Notes under the pieces: model-generated
Told to the model about the DNA's origin: nothing
Database searches by the model: none
What the model saw: the letters and a program-made list of their open reading frames with translations, nothing else
Shown here: in pieces, positions 1-16,748 of the stretch
Position numbering within the stretch: the stretch's first letter is position 1
How the letters are laid out: each line of letters opens with the position of its first letter
Translations under genes and position numbers: made by a program
From: Sinonovacula constricta
Taxonomy: Eukaryota; Mollusca; Bivalvia; Cardiida; Solecurtidae
DNA: 64,000 nucleotides
Direction of reading: 5' to 3'
Assembly: GCA_007844125.1 (NCBI GenBank)
Contig: CM017565.1
Coordinates: 15,776,640-15,840,639, forward strand

Positions 1-2
1 TT

Positions 3-122
3 GTTAAGTGGGTGCAGTGCACAAAGTGTGGACATTGGGTACACCTAATTTTTTGTACCCCTGTGAGGGTTGTTAGAAGGGGGGATGAGTTCTTATGTCA
101 CCACTGTGTTGATGAAGAATAA
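3..122 (+). CDS. C-terminal part of a PHD-type zinc-finger ORF, cut by the window edge
   Basis: An open frame runs in from the left edge and stops at TAA 120-122. Its 39 residues contain WVQC-x2-C, then WVH and C six residues later, and end with C-x2-C close to the stop. This C-C-H-C-C-C spacing is that of the second half of a PHD finger, where the W-x-x-C and W-x-H positions are the most conserved. PHD fingers bind histone H3 tails in chromatin proteins but are also common at the ends of retroelement and DNA-transposon ORFs in invertebrates. The rest of the protein lies outside the window, so host gene and transposon cannot be separated. The finger being at the extreme C-terminus and the polyA signal overlapping the stop are both compatible with a compact transposon ORF. 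Confidence 0.45.
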   Translation, partial: VKWVQCTKCGHWVHLIFCTPVRVVRRGDEFLCHHCVDEE

Positions 123-127
123 ATAAA
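118..127 (+). terminator. Two overlapping AATAAA polyadenylation signals
   Basis: AATAAA occurs at 118-123 and again at 122-127, the first overlapping the TAA stop of the PHD-finger ORF. A transcript ending just after it would have almost no 3' UTR, which is more usual for transposon genes than for host genes. Confidence 0.35.
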
Positions 128-307
128 GAGTAAATGTTTGTTAATGTTATGGTAAAAATTGCATTAAGATGTTTATAGTATCAAAATAATAAAACATGAA
201 AACATATTCGTTGTTAATACCTTCCAGATCCTGTTTGCTGTCACTGGTGAATAACGTAAGTACATTTTACTCCGAGTACACAATTCAACACAGTGGTAAT
301 AAGCTAT

Positions 308-312
308 CCAAT
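308..312. promoter_or_regulatory. CCAAT box, possible promoter upstream of PSMB5
   Basis: CCAATCAG lies at 308-315 in a short GC-richer stretch, followed 33 bp later by an ATG in good context (346). That ATG opens a 13-codon frame closed by TAA with no GT donor before it, so it is not the missing first coding exon of PSMB5. The box may still mark the promoter region. Confidence 0.2.
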
Positions 313-639
313 CAGAGGCGTCGAATCAGGTCACGGTCAACAAACATGGCTGCCCCCATATATACCGATGAAAAAATGGATTCATAAAAAAAGATGAGAA
401 CACAATCTTAATCTTTTTCATTTTATTGAAGTAAGGGTGTATATAAAGCAAGTAATATGTTTATTTTCGGAAAATGTTTAACTAAATAAGGCGAGGAGCA
501 ATCTGTTTCTTATGGGCGTCGAAACTGGTCACTCGAGGCTATTAGGATTACAGCATTTTTAGCTTTCAACTAGTACTGAACTAGTTGTGATAATTTTATT
601 TTATCTTTATGCTTGGCTGTTATTAATTATGAACAAGAA

Positions 640-850
640 TTGGTATTCAGATGGCTAGTTACCATCATTGAAGTGATGTCCAGATATTTGCAGGAGGAAG
701 ACCGCAAACCAATGTCTGAGAAGATCTTCCCACATTAAGTTGGTTAAGTTATTTGCCCCAAATGGGACTCAAACCCACACAGCAGGAGGCTAAGCAGTCA
801 AAAGAGTTACAAATAGGTGTATCTACCAATATGTCTCGGGCGGCCCGCTG
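640..850 (-). repeat. Degraded tRNA-derived SINE (SINE-C type)
   Basis: Read on the minus strand the segment contains a B-box-like GGGTTTGAGTCCCA (about 763-778), followed by a non-tRNA body. The A box is eroded. It resembles the elements at 3250-3440 and 5650-5910 in its tRNA-like head. No target duplication was found. Confidence 0.4.
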
Positions 851-1191
851 ATAAAAACAGAATGTCTATTCTATTGGACAGTTTTAAAGATTTTTTATTT
901 AAAGTGTATAATTATATATTAAAACCAAAAAACTATTGGACAGATTAAAGAATTTTTATTTAAATTGTATAATTATATATTAGAACCAAAAAATTGTTGC
1001 TTCACTGTATTTAGGGAAAAAAAGCAATTCACTTTTTAAATGAGGGGAATTTAGTTTTGGCTGAGTTATACTCCTTGTTCACTTTTGAACTTTCTTTGTT
1101 CATTTTATAGCATTAATTCTTGTGTCAATAATACTTAAATTTAAAGATAGACATTCTGAAATTAAGCCTAAACATGGTTTTAATCTTTCAG

Positions 1192-7110
<5,919 letters not shown>

Positions 7111-7726
7111 TCATGTGATCTGAAGGTCATGTGATTAGAAGGCCGTTTGATGTATGGGTCATGTGACCAGGTCATGTGATATTGTAAACTAGTGTCATCC
7201 ATCTAAAGTATTGTTTATGTGATTCAAACACAAAATGACAAAAGAATTACTCCTCACTTCAATCTAATACAGTGTTTTGTTGTGTCAGCAGCAGTGATAA
7301 CATTACAGTTATGTCATTTCCTATGTTTATTGGACAAAATATTTGTGAACTATGTATTTCATCGTAAGTGCTACATTTCATTTTGTGCATCTCATTTATA
7401 CTGTGGTTTGTCTACTATCAGGACCGAATGCATGAGATGTTTTTTTTCATTGTTAAGTGCTACATTTCATGCATCACATTTATGCTGTGGTTTATCGCGT
7501 TTATTTCTGTAGGGATTGAAGGCTTACATGTGCACATACATGACTGTGCTGTTTTTTCATAAACATTAAAACTTGGGACTATTCTTAACATTTCTGCAAT
7601 CAGACCCTGACAAGTTAGCTTTTGAGACAAACATTTAAAATAGAATTTTGGAAATCAATGCTTTTTAATATAAAGAAAATGTCCAAGTACTGTATGGGCA
7701 GTATAAAATTTATCACCCAGAAATAC

Positions 7727-7732
7727 AATAAA
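7727..7732 (+). terminator. Probable PSMB5 polyadenylation signal
   Basis: AATAAA lies 617 bp after the PSMB5 stop codon and is followed within 20-30 bp by T-rich sequence (CTTTGTCTTTATTTCTCTTT). It would give a 3' UTR of about 640 bases. An earlier near-signal (CATTAAA, 7564-7570) could be used instead. Confidence 0.5.
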
Positions 7733-7749
7733 TTGTTATTTTGAAAAAC

Positions 7750-8419
7750 TCACTTTGTCTTTATTTCTCTTTTTCCCACTAAGGACTAGTAATTTTCTTG
7801 CTTAAAGACTTCATTGTCTGTTCCTTTGTTACTATATTAAAATGATGTTTATTGGTTTAAACACAATTATTGTAAATATAAACATCTAAAATGCTACTCA
7901 TCTGTTTAAAAATGTAGTTTTCATTTAGATAATTTAGGACTTAGAATAGAAAAGAATCTATGGTATTTTTTATTTAAACCTCATTCTAAAATGTTTTAAA
8001 ATTGCGATGTTATTTATATCCTTGTTCAATTAACCGCGTTGTCACTTGTAAACTAGGGATAAGCCTAAAGGCGTAATTCAAGGGAAGTAACTACTATGTA
8101 CCTATAATAAAAGAAATCACACTGAAATTACCTCCCTTACATGTTTACTTTCTCCTTATTTACATGCAGTAAACATTTGTTATTCCTTTTTTTTGTCCCG
8201 TCAATTTACACTTTCAACAAATTGATTATTTTAAATAATTCTGCTGACATTCTATCGTTAAAACACTGAAAAGCGTGCGTATATTATATATAAATGTACT
8301 GGCATTTATTAAAATTTGGTATTGGGCCGTTTTTTTTTCTCAAACAACCAGATAAATTATAGTTACTTTAAAAGATCACGTGAAAAGCTAAGTGGAATGT
8401 AATACTCTACTCTTCATTA
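7750..8419. other. Intergenic, no gene seen
   Basis: AT-rich sequence downstream of PSMB5. Many stops in all frames and no domain-like peptide or tRNA-like box. Confidence 0.5.
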
Positions 8420-8850
8420 CAAACCTGTATTTCCTATCTGGATCACGCTGCATGGTTAGTTACTTTTAACAGACAAAAAACAACAAAAACACGTGACCAT
8501 CTACTTTTAAAGATCACGTTAAAACATCATTGGCGTAATTCGCTCTGACGTCTCTACCTATTTTTAGCTGAAATCCCATCTGCGCTTATTTTTAGATTTA
8601 AAAAAATTGAATATAGAGCATTTTTGGCAATTTGTACAGACAAACAAAGTTGTGTTCAAAATCGTCTTTGTTTAGAATAAAGCATATGTTTGTCCAGAAA
8701 TGAAGCCCCCAATAACTCAAACAGGCGTAAAGTTAGCCAAATGTGGCAAAAGTTGAATGTCGGTTTGTTATATTCTTTACAAGCTCCGCATAAACTTCCG
8801 TAAATAAACAGGGACCCATTATTGCTGACCTTATTTGGCAAAACTATAAA
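8420..8850. repeat. Internal part of the Z MITE family (diverged)
   Basis: Contains the same ordered blocks as the element at 24872-25384: CATTACAAACCTG, TTTCCTATCTGGATCACGCT, ACGTGACCATCTACTTTTAA, TTCGCTCTGACGTC and CTTATTTTTAGATTT. The terminal inverted repeats are not recognisable here, so it is an old or truncated copy. Confidence 0.5.
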
Positions 8851-8879
8851 TCAACTGTCATATAAAATAAACAATAGTA

Positions 8880-9085
8880 TCATTTACAAATCCGGTAAAC
8901 ATTTCGGTCATTCCAGAGATCAAAGATCGATACCGCTATTTTTGTGCTCCATCAAAAGCATCTTTGTACAGTTTATTTATTTTTAAATCTCAAAATGTTA
9001 TATTAGACGAGGGTCTACTGGGCACATGTCAATTTAAGATAGGTATCAGAGTTCGCTCTAGTGCTTTTATTTGTTGAGGTTAATA
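8880..9085 (+). repeat. Unclassified repeat R-pair, copy 1
   Basis: Shares ordered blocks with 13730-13965: TCATTCCA-n-GATCAAAGA, TTTATTTTTAAAT, a GTCTA segment, ATGTCAAT, and AGGTATCAGAGTTCGC versus AGGTATCTGAGTTCAC. Nature unknown. Confidence 0.4.
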
Positions 9086-9221
9086 CAAAACAAGGTCAAT
9101 GCCTTGTAATAAACATCATTAGCGAGTAGATGCCTATATGAAGGTCCGCTGTATGAAGGTCCGCACAATATTTTTATGTCGACTTAAGATTGTTTAATGA
9201 ATAATTGTAGACCATGAGGTC

Positions 9222-9265
9222 CTAGGCCAGTATTCATCAACTATTCCATTGAGCTTATTTTTGAG
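9222..9265 (+). repeat. End fragment of the GGCCAGTATTCA MITE family
   Basis: GGCCAGTATTCATCAACTAT at 9227-9246 matches the terminus of the element at 48338-48576. The other end is absent; a SINE-like head begins directly after it. Confidence 0.4.
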
Positions 9266-9267
9266 AA

Positions 9268-9470
9268 GCTTGAGCGTCAAGTGGTAGGACGCACGACTCC
9301 GGATCATGGGGTCCGTAGTTCGATCCTCAGTCAGGTCGCCGCTAATTTCCTTGAGCCAGAAATTAACTTTGAATTATTATTCTTCACCCGGGTGTATAAA
9401 TGGGTACCTGCCAGGGTAATTTCGGTCATGCAAATAACTTCCTAGTGCCACATGTCTCGACTGCAAAAAC
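9268..9470 (+). repeat. tRNA-derived SINE, distinct family (SINE-D)
   Basis: A-box-like GCGTCAAGTGGTAGGACGC and B-box-like AGTTCGATCCTC form a tRNA-like head. The body contains GGTGTATAAATGGGTACCTG, a module I recognise as common in marine-invertebrate SINEs. End not defined. Confidence 0.5.
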
Positions 9471-9719
9471 GGTATTTACGAATATATTAGGGATGGCAAA
9501 ATTTCGCCATTGAAGCATTCGAATGCTCGGATCCTTTTTGATCCGAACGTTAGGAACAATTTTATAGATCCTACAAAACAATGTTGAGCTTGTTTGACTG
9601 AAGTAAAACTTTGGGAAAAAAAATAGTAAAGAATGAGTTTAAACGGTTTTAACAATAAGGTCAATAAGTTACAAGTGTTTAAATTTATGGAAAGTTTATT
9701 TCTCGGTGTGCGGTATTTA

Positions 9720-9923
9720 TTATTCGGTAATTACTTTCAGAATTAAAGCAACATCAACAACAACAAAACAAGTAAAGAATTTGAGTTTGTAACAGTGATC
9801 TCTTAACTTGCTCGTTGTATCTGAGTAGTATAGTGTAATGTCGCAAAGGTTGCATTTAACACTCTTTCTGTCATCTGAACGGTGAAAGTTTTTCCATACA
9901 TCGGAAGTAACTGGTGTAAGCAT
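9720..9923 (-). pseudogene. BED-type zinc-finger fragment, likely from a hAT/ZBED transposase
   Basis: From the ATG at 9921-9923 the frame encodes 67 residues. SDVWKNFHRSDDRKS, then C-x2-C and, 15 residues later, H within TSKLRDH match the BED finger, a DNA-binding domain at the N-terminus of hAT transposases and of host ZBED proteins. The last ligand expected 3-5 residues after the His is not seen (HCYKLK) and the sequence then becomes hydrophobic and non-homologous before the stop, so the finger is truncated or damaged. No transposase core (dimerisation domain with RW motif) is visible downstream. It could instead be a first exon of a spliced ZBED gene, but no neighbouring exon was found. 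Confidence 0.55.
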
Positions 9924-11076
9924 AGTTGCAATATACCAATATTGATGTGAATGGTACAAGAATTCTGCTATAGAACAATTAGGACTGAAAATCGGGCCAA
10001 TATAAATCCAACCGTAATTTTTGGCCAAACTTTGCTGTCAATCGATATACCAAAAGACCAGGGGCTTATACTGCGAAGTCAGCTGAATATGCAATCGGCG
10101 TAAAAGACTATAAACCAGACCTTGACCTTTAGCTTGTTTTAATAACAAATAATCGTATATAATACAGTTTCTACCACCACACTTTTTAAAACCTTTATTT
10201 TGAGAAAAATCATTTAAAACCCTTAAACATAAAATCTTTAAATTTCTGAAGTTGTCTTTGACTCTACAACCTTCTTTTTTAAAATTTATGTTGAATGGAA
10301 TTTAGATAAGGTTTTCGCTTTTTAAATAGAAGATTTCCTCGTGCTATACACTGTTGCAATGTTAATAGTCATTTTATTGTCTGCAGACTATTTACGTGTT
10401 TAACAGAATTTATCTATAAATGATTTTAAGAGACATGCCCTTTAAATCTGAAAAAAAAAACACACACGCCGCACCTGCAAAACTTATCATGTAAACCATG
10501 TTTCTTATCAAGTTTTGTTTTAATGAATCACCTGATACCATCAACACAGCAATAACATATCTCTTGTTCTCAGCTGCGAAAAGTAGCTAACATTTGCGCG
10601 TCTCTCTATCTATGTACGTTCTAGATTTGCCGTTTATAAAGGCTTGCCATGTACGATTACTTGACATATGCTCAATGACGAAATCACATTGCACTTTGTC
10701 ATTGCCCTGACCGGGGATAGATCCAGGGGTGTAAGGTGTGTGTGTGTGGGTGGTGGCTTCCCCGACCAACCAGGTTAAAGAATAGAGGTGTGAAAACACT
10801 TACATGTAAGCTTAAAATACTAAGATTTTAAAATAAATTTTGTCTGTTGACTGCTGAAGTAAGCAGGTCCCTAACTGTCTATGTTGATCTAGTATTTACT
10901 GCGATAAAGTTGAAAGAATCTTGATTCATATGTTAACTGCTTAATTTGTCCAGTCGATTTTATTTCATAGTAAAAATAAATGAAAAACGTTTTGGAAATA
11001 AAAAAGTGCATGAAGCGTTAAACTGAACTTTACGTAGCAGTTACGATGGTAACATATGATAACATGATATGATAAC

Positions 11077-11410
11077 ATTTATTTGACCGGACCTGGTAGC
11101 GCAATCGGTAGAGCGTCGGCTTCAGGTACGGGAGGCCCCGGGTTCGATCCCGCGCAGCGACATACCAAAGTCGTTAAAAATGGTAGTGGTATAGCTCCCT
11201 TGCTAACGCTCAAGCAAATATAAGGGTAGTTCCACGACTGGTTGGCCCGGTGTCAGGATAATGTGACTGGGTGTGGTATCATGCCAGGTGTTCACGGCAT
11301 GCTATACACAGTGAAGGCAGCACTATATCTTCTTCAAGTGGACACCGTCTCCAGATAACTGAAATACTGTTGGTGGGACGATAAACCCAATTAACAAACA
11401 TATTTATTTG
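11077..11410 (+). repeat. SINE-B copy 2, full length, with target duplication
   Basis: Best preserved copy. Head with A box TAGCGCAATCGGTAGAG and B box GGGTTCGATCCC, body containing GTTCACGGCATGCTATACAC and GGACACCGTCTCCAGATAAC, tail AAACCCAATTAACAAACA. ATTTATTTG flanks it at 11077-11085 and 11402-11410. Confidence 0.85.
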
Positions 11411-11702
11411 TATCGTCGGTTTTATCACAGGAAAACAAGCTATGAGAAACTTCGATCAATTTACTTAATAATACAACAGAACAGGAATTAACAGTGTACT
11501 GCATGCATACTAATGAACTATATATGTATGAAAAATGATATAAACATAGTTTACAAAAAATATGTTGTTACCCCTCGGTCCCTCACCGTGTGTATTCGAA
11601 TCCCGGTCGGGGCGAAAATATTCGTGTGATAAGGTGTTTTTTTTTTCTTCTAGCTTACCTGCAGTGTGCTTGTGGTTCTATCAAGACGTTAGTCTTGGGT
11701 AT

Positions 11703-11719
11703 CCCCCCCCCCCCCCCCC
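11703..11719 (+). repeat. Poly-C run of 17
   Basis: Seventeen consecutive C followed by GCGTCGTGACGTCACC. The run length is likely to vary and to be prone to sequencing error. Confidence 0.9.
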
Positions 11720-12406
11720 GCGTCGTGACGTCACCAATATGACCACAAATGTGTCATCACTCGGAACTCCTCGGGTAATTCCGTCCTCTACGTATTATCC
11801 GAAGCTTGTCGGAGATCGCCGAGTAGGTACGATTGATGTGTCATCGCATGTAACAAAAGCAACGCAAAATGTTAATTGGCGCTTCAGTAGAAATCTTTTA
11901 TATGATAGTTTGTCTGCCTACATGTCGTACTGATGTCTTCAAGGATAGTTTGTGGCAGCAATTTATTAAGCTTTGGTTTGGGTTAAGTTTATTTTATTTT
12001 TTTATTTTTTTGCCTTGATGACTCGTGTTCATCAGTGCAAACATACCAAGTTTGCTGCAAACAATTCTTTATATCCATCCAACGATGTCAATTTTCTATT
12101 CTGCTAGATAAATTGCACGCTTTTTCGCCAAAAAAAACAATGTAGCGGGACGACGGTGGCAGAAAATGAGAAAGCAGTCATTGCCGAGAGTTCCGAATGC
12201 TGTTATTGAACTATACTTGAAGAAGCCCGTAGCCTACAACTGCAGCGATAGACTCTAGCGCAGGTTGTGTGTAAGTTGGTTATCTGGTTTAGTTGAGTAC
12301 TAGTCCAATTCTACCAATGTGGACCGCTTTGAAATAGCCGTTTAATAACAATGACAATGCCATTCTTCTTTTTTCCTTTCCCTTTTTAGATTTATCGCCT
12401 CAACAG

Positions 12407-12407
<1 letters not shown>

Positions 12408-12466
<59 letters not shown>

Positions 12467-12488
12467 TATTATTATTATTATTATTATT
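12408..12488 (+). repeat. AAT/ATT microsatellite with central symmetry
   Basis: About 19 ATA/AAT units switch at about 12464 to eight ATT units, so the two halves are reverse complements and could fold into a long hairpin. Confidence 0.9.
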
Positions 12489-13729
12489 TCATCTGCAGAC
12501 GATATATTTTTATCAAGCATTTATTAAAACGTGATATACATAATTTAAAAATTAAAGTGGAATAACAATTTAGGCAAAAAGAATGTATTCCCAAAAGCAT
12601 AAATATGAGTGATATCAATCATGTGCAGAAATATCTCTAAATTGTCTCTCAAATGGGTCACTAGAGTATACATGATGGAAAAAAAACACGAACAACACAA
12701 AATATTTAAATATGCTCATTGAAAGATTGACATTGTAAACTCTTTATCTATATTTTTATATTGAATTTCGTTGAACAACATGTCAATATGAAGGTACTTG
12801 AGTAAAATGTGTTTTCAAAAGGTCAACCGTTATTAATAATGACCATTGTTATAAGACTACAACTGATATTTTCTAATTAATCTATTTATGACGAGTGGGT
12901 ACATCGATTTTGCACAAATACATATATTGTGTTTTTTTTGCATCAGAAACAACAATAATTCATATTTCATTTAAAAAGAATTGTGTAAATACTTTAAAAA
13001 GTGAAAAATATACTAAAATACATTACATAATGCTAATAATAGATTATTAGCGTCCATCATATAACATTTTTTAAATGAATGAATGTATGTCTTTTCTTGC
13101 ATTTTTAAATTAAAACATAACAACGTGTAGGAAATCTATATAAGATCATGTAAACAAAAAAAAAAGAGTTGCTTAGGCAACAAGATTTATGAGGTTGAAT
13201 AAAATGAGCTGACTGTGACCATTTGGTATACGGTAAGCGATTGGTAGAACAAAACGCACCAACATGTTTGAATATTTTGCATAATGAAATGCGAGGCTTC
13301 GTTTGCTACCATACTAAAATTTAGAATAGCGTACTACAATTTATTACTACGCTTGCAAATTTTCACCTTGTGTTTCATGTGTTGCAAAACAAACATTTAT
13401 TTACTTAAACTAGCAATCTACGCATTGTTTATAACATCATATTCAGACACGTGGTTCATATGTTGTCATTTTTATGTTTCGACAAGATATGCAACTGAAC
13501 ATTCAAACTACCCTATTCTTTATCAAAAACCTGGTCCACTTGTTAGATTGTTTAATCTACTGATTAGATAAAAAAGATATGCACTATAAACTTCTGTTTT
13601 ATCAAATATCTGCCTGGAGTATAATTTTATTTTATTCGTAATTTGCATTGCCTATGCTACTGTCCAAGATATTGATGGTCTACATTTGGCAAAGATTCTT
13701 TAAGTCGACCCAACGTTTGAAAATTATAA
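12489..13729. other. Intergenic, no gene seen
   Basis: Strongly AT-rich. The longest frame (13284-13571, 95 codons) has low-complexity hydrophobic content, no splice context and no recognisable domain, so I do not call it. Confidence 0.5.
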
Positions 13730-13965
13730 ATAAGATGAATAAAAGATCAGATAAACAATTAGTTCATTCCATCGATCAAAGACCAATACTGAAGGGTTGA
13801 TTGCTTAACAAAAGATCATGGTCTACCTGATTTATTTTTAAATATCCAAAGGTTATTTTAGGCGATGGTCTATTGATCAAAATATCAAAATATGTCAATA
13901 ATTTGAAAGGTATCTGAGTTCACCTTATGAACTGTAGTGCATTTATTTGGGTAAAGGGCGAAGAA
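13730..13965 (+). repeat. Unclassified repeat R-pair, copy 2
   Basis: Diverged partner of 8880-9085 in the same orientation; see that entry for shared blocks. Confidence 0.4.
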
Positions 13966-14095
13966 ACATTTAAATCAAGGTTATATATCAGTGTTTTACA
14001 TTGGGGGTATGGCTTTTGACTTTTAGGTAAAGTTTGCATGTTGTATGTATCAACCCATCAATAAATGAGTAATTAGGGTAAAGTGTTGTCTTAAA

Positions 14096-14235
14096 GCAAA
14101 GAAATTGCTGCTTTCACTGTGTACAGCGCCAAGAATATTTGATACAGTACCACACCATGTCACGTTATCCTGCCACCGGGCCAAACAGTCATGGAACTGC
14201 ACTGAAATTTGCTTGAGCATTTTCAAGGCATCTTA
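14096..14235 (-). repeat. SINE-B copy 3, body fragment
   Basis: Minus-strand match to the SINE-B middle: CTTTCACTGTGTACAGCGCC, TACCACACCATGTCACGTTA and the CTTGAGCATT segment. Both the tRNA head and the tail are missing. Confidence 0.55.
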
Positions 14236-14430
14236 AACACTACTATTTTGATGCCTTAGGTACTTCAGCGTCCGGATGTGAACATGTGGTCTCTACATAA
14301 GTAAGGAAATATGAAATATTGAGCATTGTAACATATACCAAAATTTTAAAGGCACCTAAGTATTCCCATGCAAGGCAAAAGTAAAAGTAAGGACAAATCT
14401 GTAATGAGTTATTAAACAAAAAGAGCAAAC

Positions 14431-14545
14431 CCAACAGTTACCGCGATGGAACGGTCAGTCGGCAAAAGGGACCGACTGTGGTGCTTAAACCGGTTTACAG
14501 AGCTCTAACTTCGTACTTCCCGAGAGTTTCTCTCTAAATATTGAT
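14431..14545 (+). repeat. Repeat R copy 1
   Basis: Contains GGAACGGTCAGTCGGCAAAA followed by TTAAACCGGTTTACAGAGCT and CTTCCCGAGAGTTTCTCT. The same modules recur at 19764, 23690, 35150, 35830, 50790, 51628 and 63020. Confidence 0.6.
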
Positions 14546-15018
14546 TGTTAAAACTAAAGATGTAATCACATACGTTTGTGTTCTTTCATTCAATTAAAGC
14601 TTCAAGCAGACTTGTTTTCTGTACGACTAAACGGTGGCACAAAACTTTGTTAAACACACAATAAAGTAATCTAAACCTCTTGCAATCTGAAGACAAAACC
14701 TCGCTCCATTCAAACTTTACATTTGTTTAATGTACTTCAGCAAGCAAAGTTTAACTAACGGATACTGTAGACAACAAGGCAATAAAATATCTTTTGTTCT
14801 AGTATACTAAGCTATGACAAAGAGCTCACATTAACCTGCTTGTTTTTAGCATGTACGCACGGGTACATATGTTCTAGATTTGTTCTTCGTAGACACGTGC
14901 TTAGTACATTGACTTGACACATCCGGTATGGCGTACGCATTAAACGTATGCGCATTGCATAAGCGGATTGCAACGTAAGCACTGTAGTTCACAATAAAAC
15001 ATGTCTGTTGTCAATGGA

Positions 15019-15275
15019 TATGAGGGATAGGATGGGATTAGCCGGCATTTTTGCCGATACTGTGCAGCGACATTTCTATCATTATAGCACAGGGGCACTA
15101 TATGAGGTGCACAGGAACTGAACCCGGCCGGTCCATTATACTGACACCGACGAGTCAGGCGTAATGCTGTCCTCTTAGCCCCGAGCGTTAGGAGGGAAAC
15201 CACTACTACCAACTTTAAAGTCTTTGGTTTGAATCGGCCAGGGTTTGAACCCACGACCTACCGATCCGCAAGCTC
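15019..15275 (-). repeat. SINE-A copy 2, head truncated
   Basis: Reverse complement of the element at 1980-2260 over almost its full body, including TTAGCCGGCATTTTTGCCGA and the B box. The 5' third of the tRNA head is lost at about 15275. An open frame across it on the minus strand is repeat sequence. Confidence 0.8.
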
Positions 15276-16375
15276 AATGTTTATGAATAGTTTAATAATA
15301 GACAGCATAATGGACGCCAGACAGTGATAAGCATCGGTATAAATGTTAACTGTTTATTTTGAAGGCATGGATTTTTAAAAGAAAACACAAGCTCTGCTGT
15401 GCAACAAAAAGCTTAAATATGAATTTAATAGAACAAGGTTGTTATGACACATTTTTTACGTACTTTAAATGGATGTATGAATATTTTATATAAACAAAGC
15501 TTTTAAATGTATTGACTTTCCATTTGTTCTAATGGTCTGGCTATTTCTTTTCAGAAAGTGACTTAATCGATGTCTGACAAGAATACGACCAAGTAAATAG
15601 TATTGTTATTATAAGTATGTCTGCCTAGATGTCTAGAATTGATGTTCACAGAGATATTTTATAGTTGTCATCATCGTCGGACAACCGACCCATTCCGTAA
15701 CTCTCCATTCATTGCCTGTGGGAGAGACTTAGTTCACTTCTCGCCGTTTCTGGTAATGATATTTTATTGGTCTTTTAATTCATAATCAGATGAAAGATTT
15801 CAGTCCAATCATAAAGCTCGTTCTTTCATTGTTTTGACAGACTTGTCAAAATGGCGACGTCCTTGTTATACTTCTAGTCTCTACGCTGAGGAGTATGGAT
15901 TTTGTTAGCAGTATTTTGATTGGCCTATTCAGTTCGATAAGACGAAAAATTACCGATAAACCCACGGTCAACGAATGCATGAAAACGGAAAAGTCGAGCG
16001 CGTGTATCCGACGGTGAGTTGTCATCTGCAGAGATTTAATTAGGGTAAAAATGAATTATTTATTTCACCCCGATAACTCGCGTTACAGTCGAAGCTTTTA
16101 ATGCATTGTTGTCATTTCCGTGCGTCTTCGTCCAACGTTAGGCCAAAATATTACTCCATCATTACTCTACATAATGTTGGTAGAAAGTTCATGGTCATTG
16201 ACCAATTTACCAATCAGATGCAGACACACACACTGCATTTGATGCATGCTCACTATTTACATGTAAAATACATTTTTCTACAACTTTTATTATTATTCAA
16301 CGCTTATAGCACAGGACTTTAGGCATCAAACAAAGGAAATGACCCTATAAGAAACTATGACAGAGCAACGAGTCG
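15276..16375. other. Intergenic, no gene seen
   Basis: No supported coding segment. A short ATGGCGACGTCC frame at 15851 closes after eight codons. Confidence 0.5.
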
Positions 16376-16420
16376 TTTTTCTTTCTTTTTTCTTTCTTTC
16401 TTTTTTTCTTTCTTTCTCTC
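16376..16420 (+). repeat. CTTT microsatellite
   Basis: Imperfect CTTT/TTTC repeats. Confidence 0.85.
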
Positions 16421-16642
16421 AAAAGAAATCAGTGCCTCCTGTAAAAGAGTATTCACAAAAAGTCGATAAGAACTGTAAGTTGCTTTAAAAAGAAGGCAGT
16501 GGGCTCGAATTTTACTCGAGCTTAAATATGCCCCTCACCTTCACACTTTGACCCCAGATTTAGAAAAAAAAACATGAGTCCAGGTACACGTGCACATTTA
16601 TACGTGTCCTCGGTGAAACAAAACCCACTGAAAGAAATTTAC

Positions 16643-16651
16643 GAGAGAGAG

Positions 16652-16745
<94 letters not shown>
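16643..16745 (+). repeat. GA dinucleotide tract
   Basis: About 100 bp of GA with three early interruptions. The Arg-Glu-repeat ORF across it is an artefact of the tract. Confidence 0.95.

Positions 16746-16748
<3 letters not shown>

Noticed and set aside
346..387. MAAPIYTDEKMDS as PSMB5 first exon
   Set aside because: Stop codon TAA comes before any GT donor, so it cannot splice into the phase-0 exon at 1192.
11562..11933. 123-codon ORF near the poly-C run
   Set aside because: The frame depends on the exact length of a 17-C run and includes proline-stretch artefact; part carries the RecQ leader motif.
14940..15254. 104-codon minus-strand ORF
   Set aside because: Lies in the second SINE-A copy.
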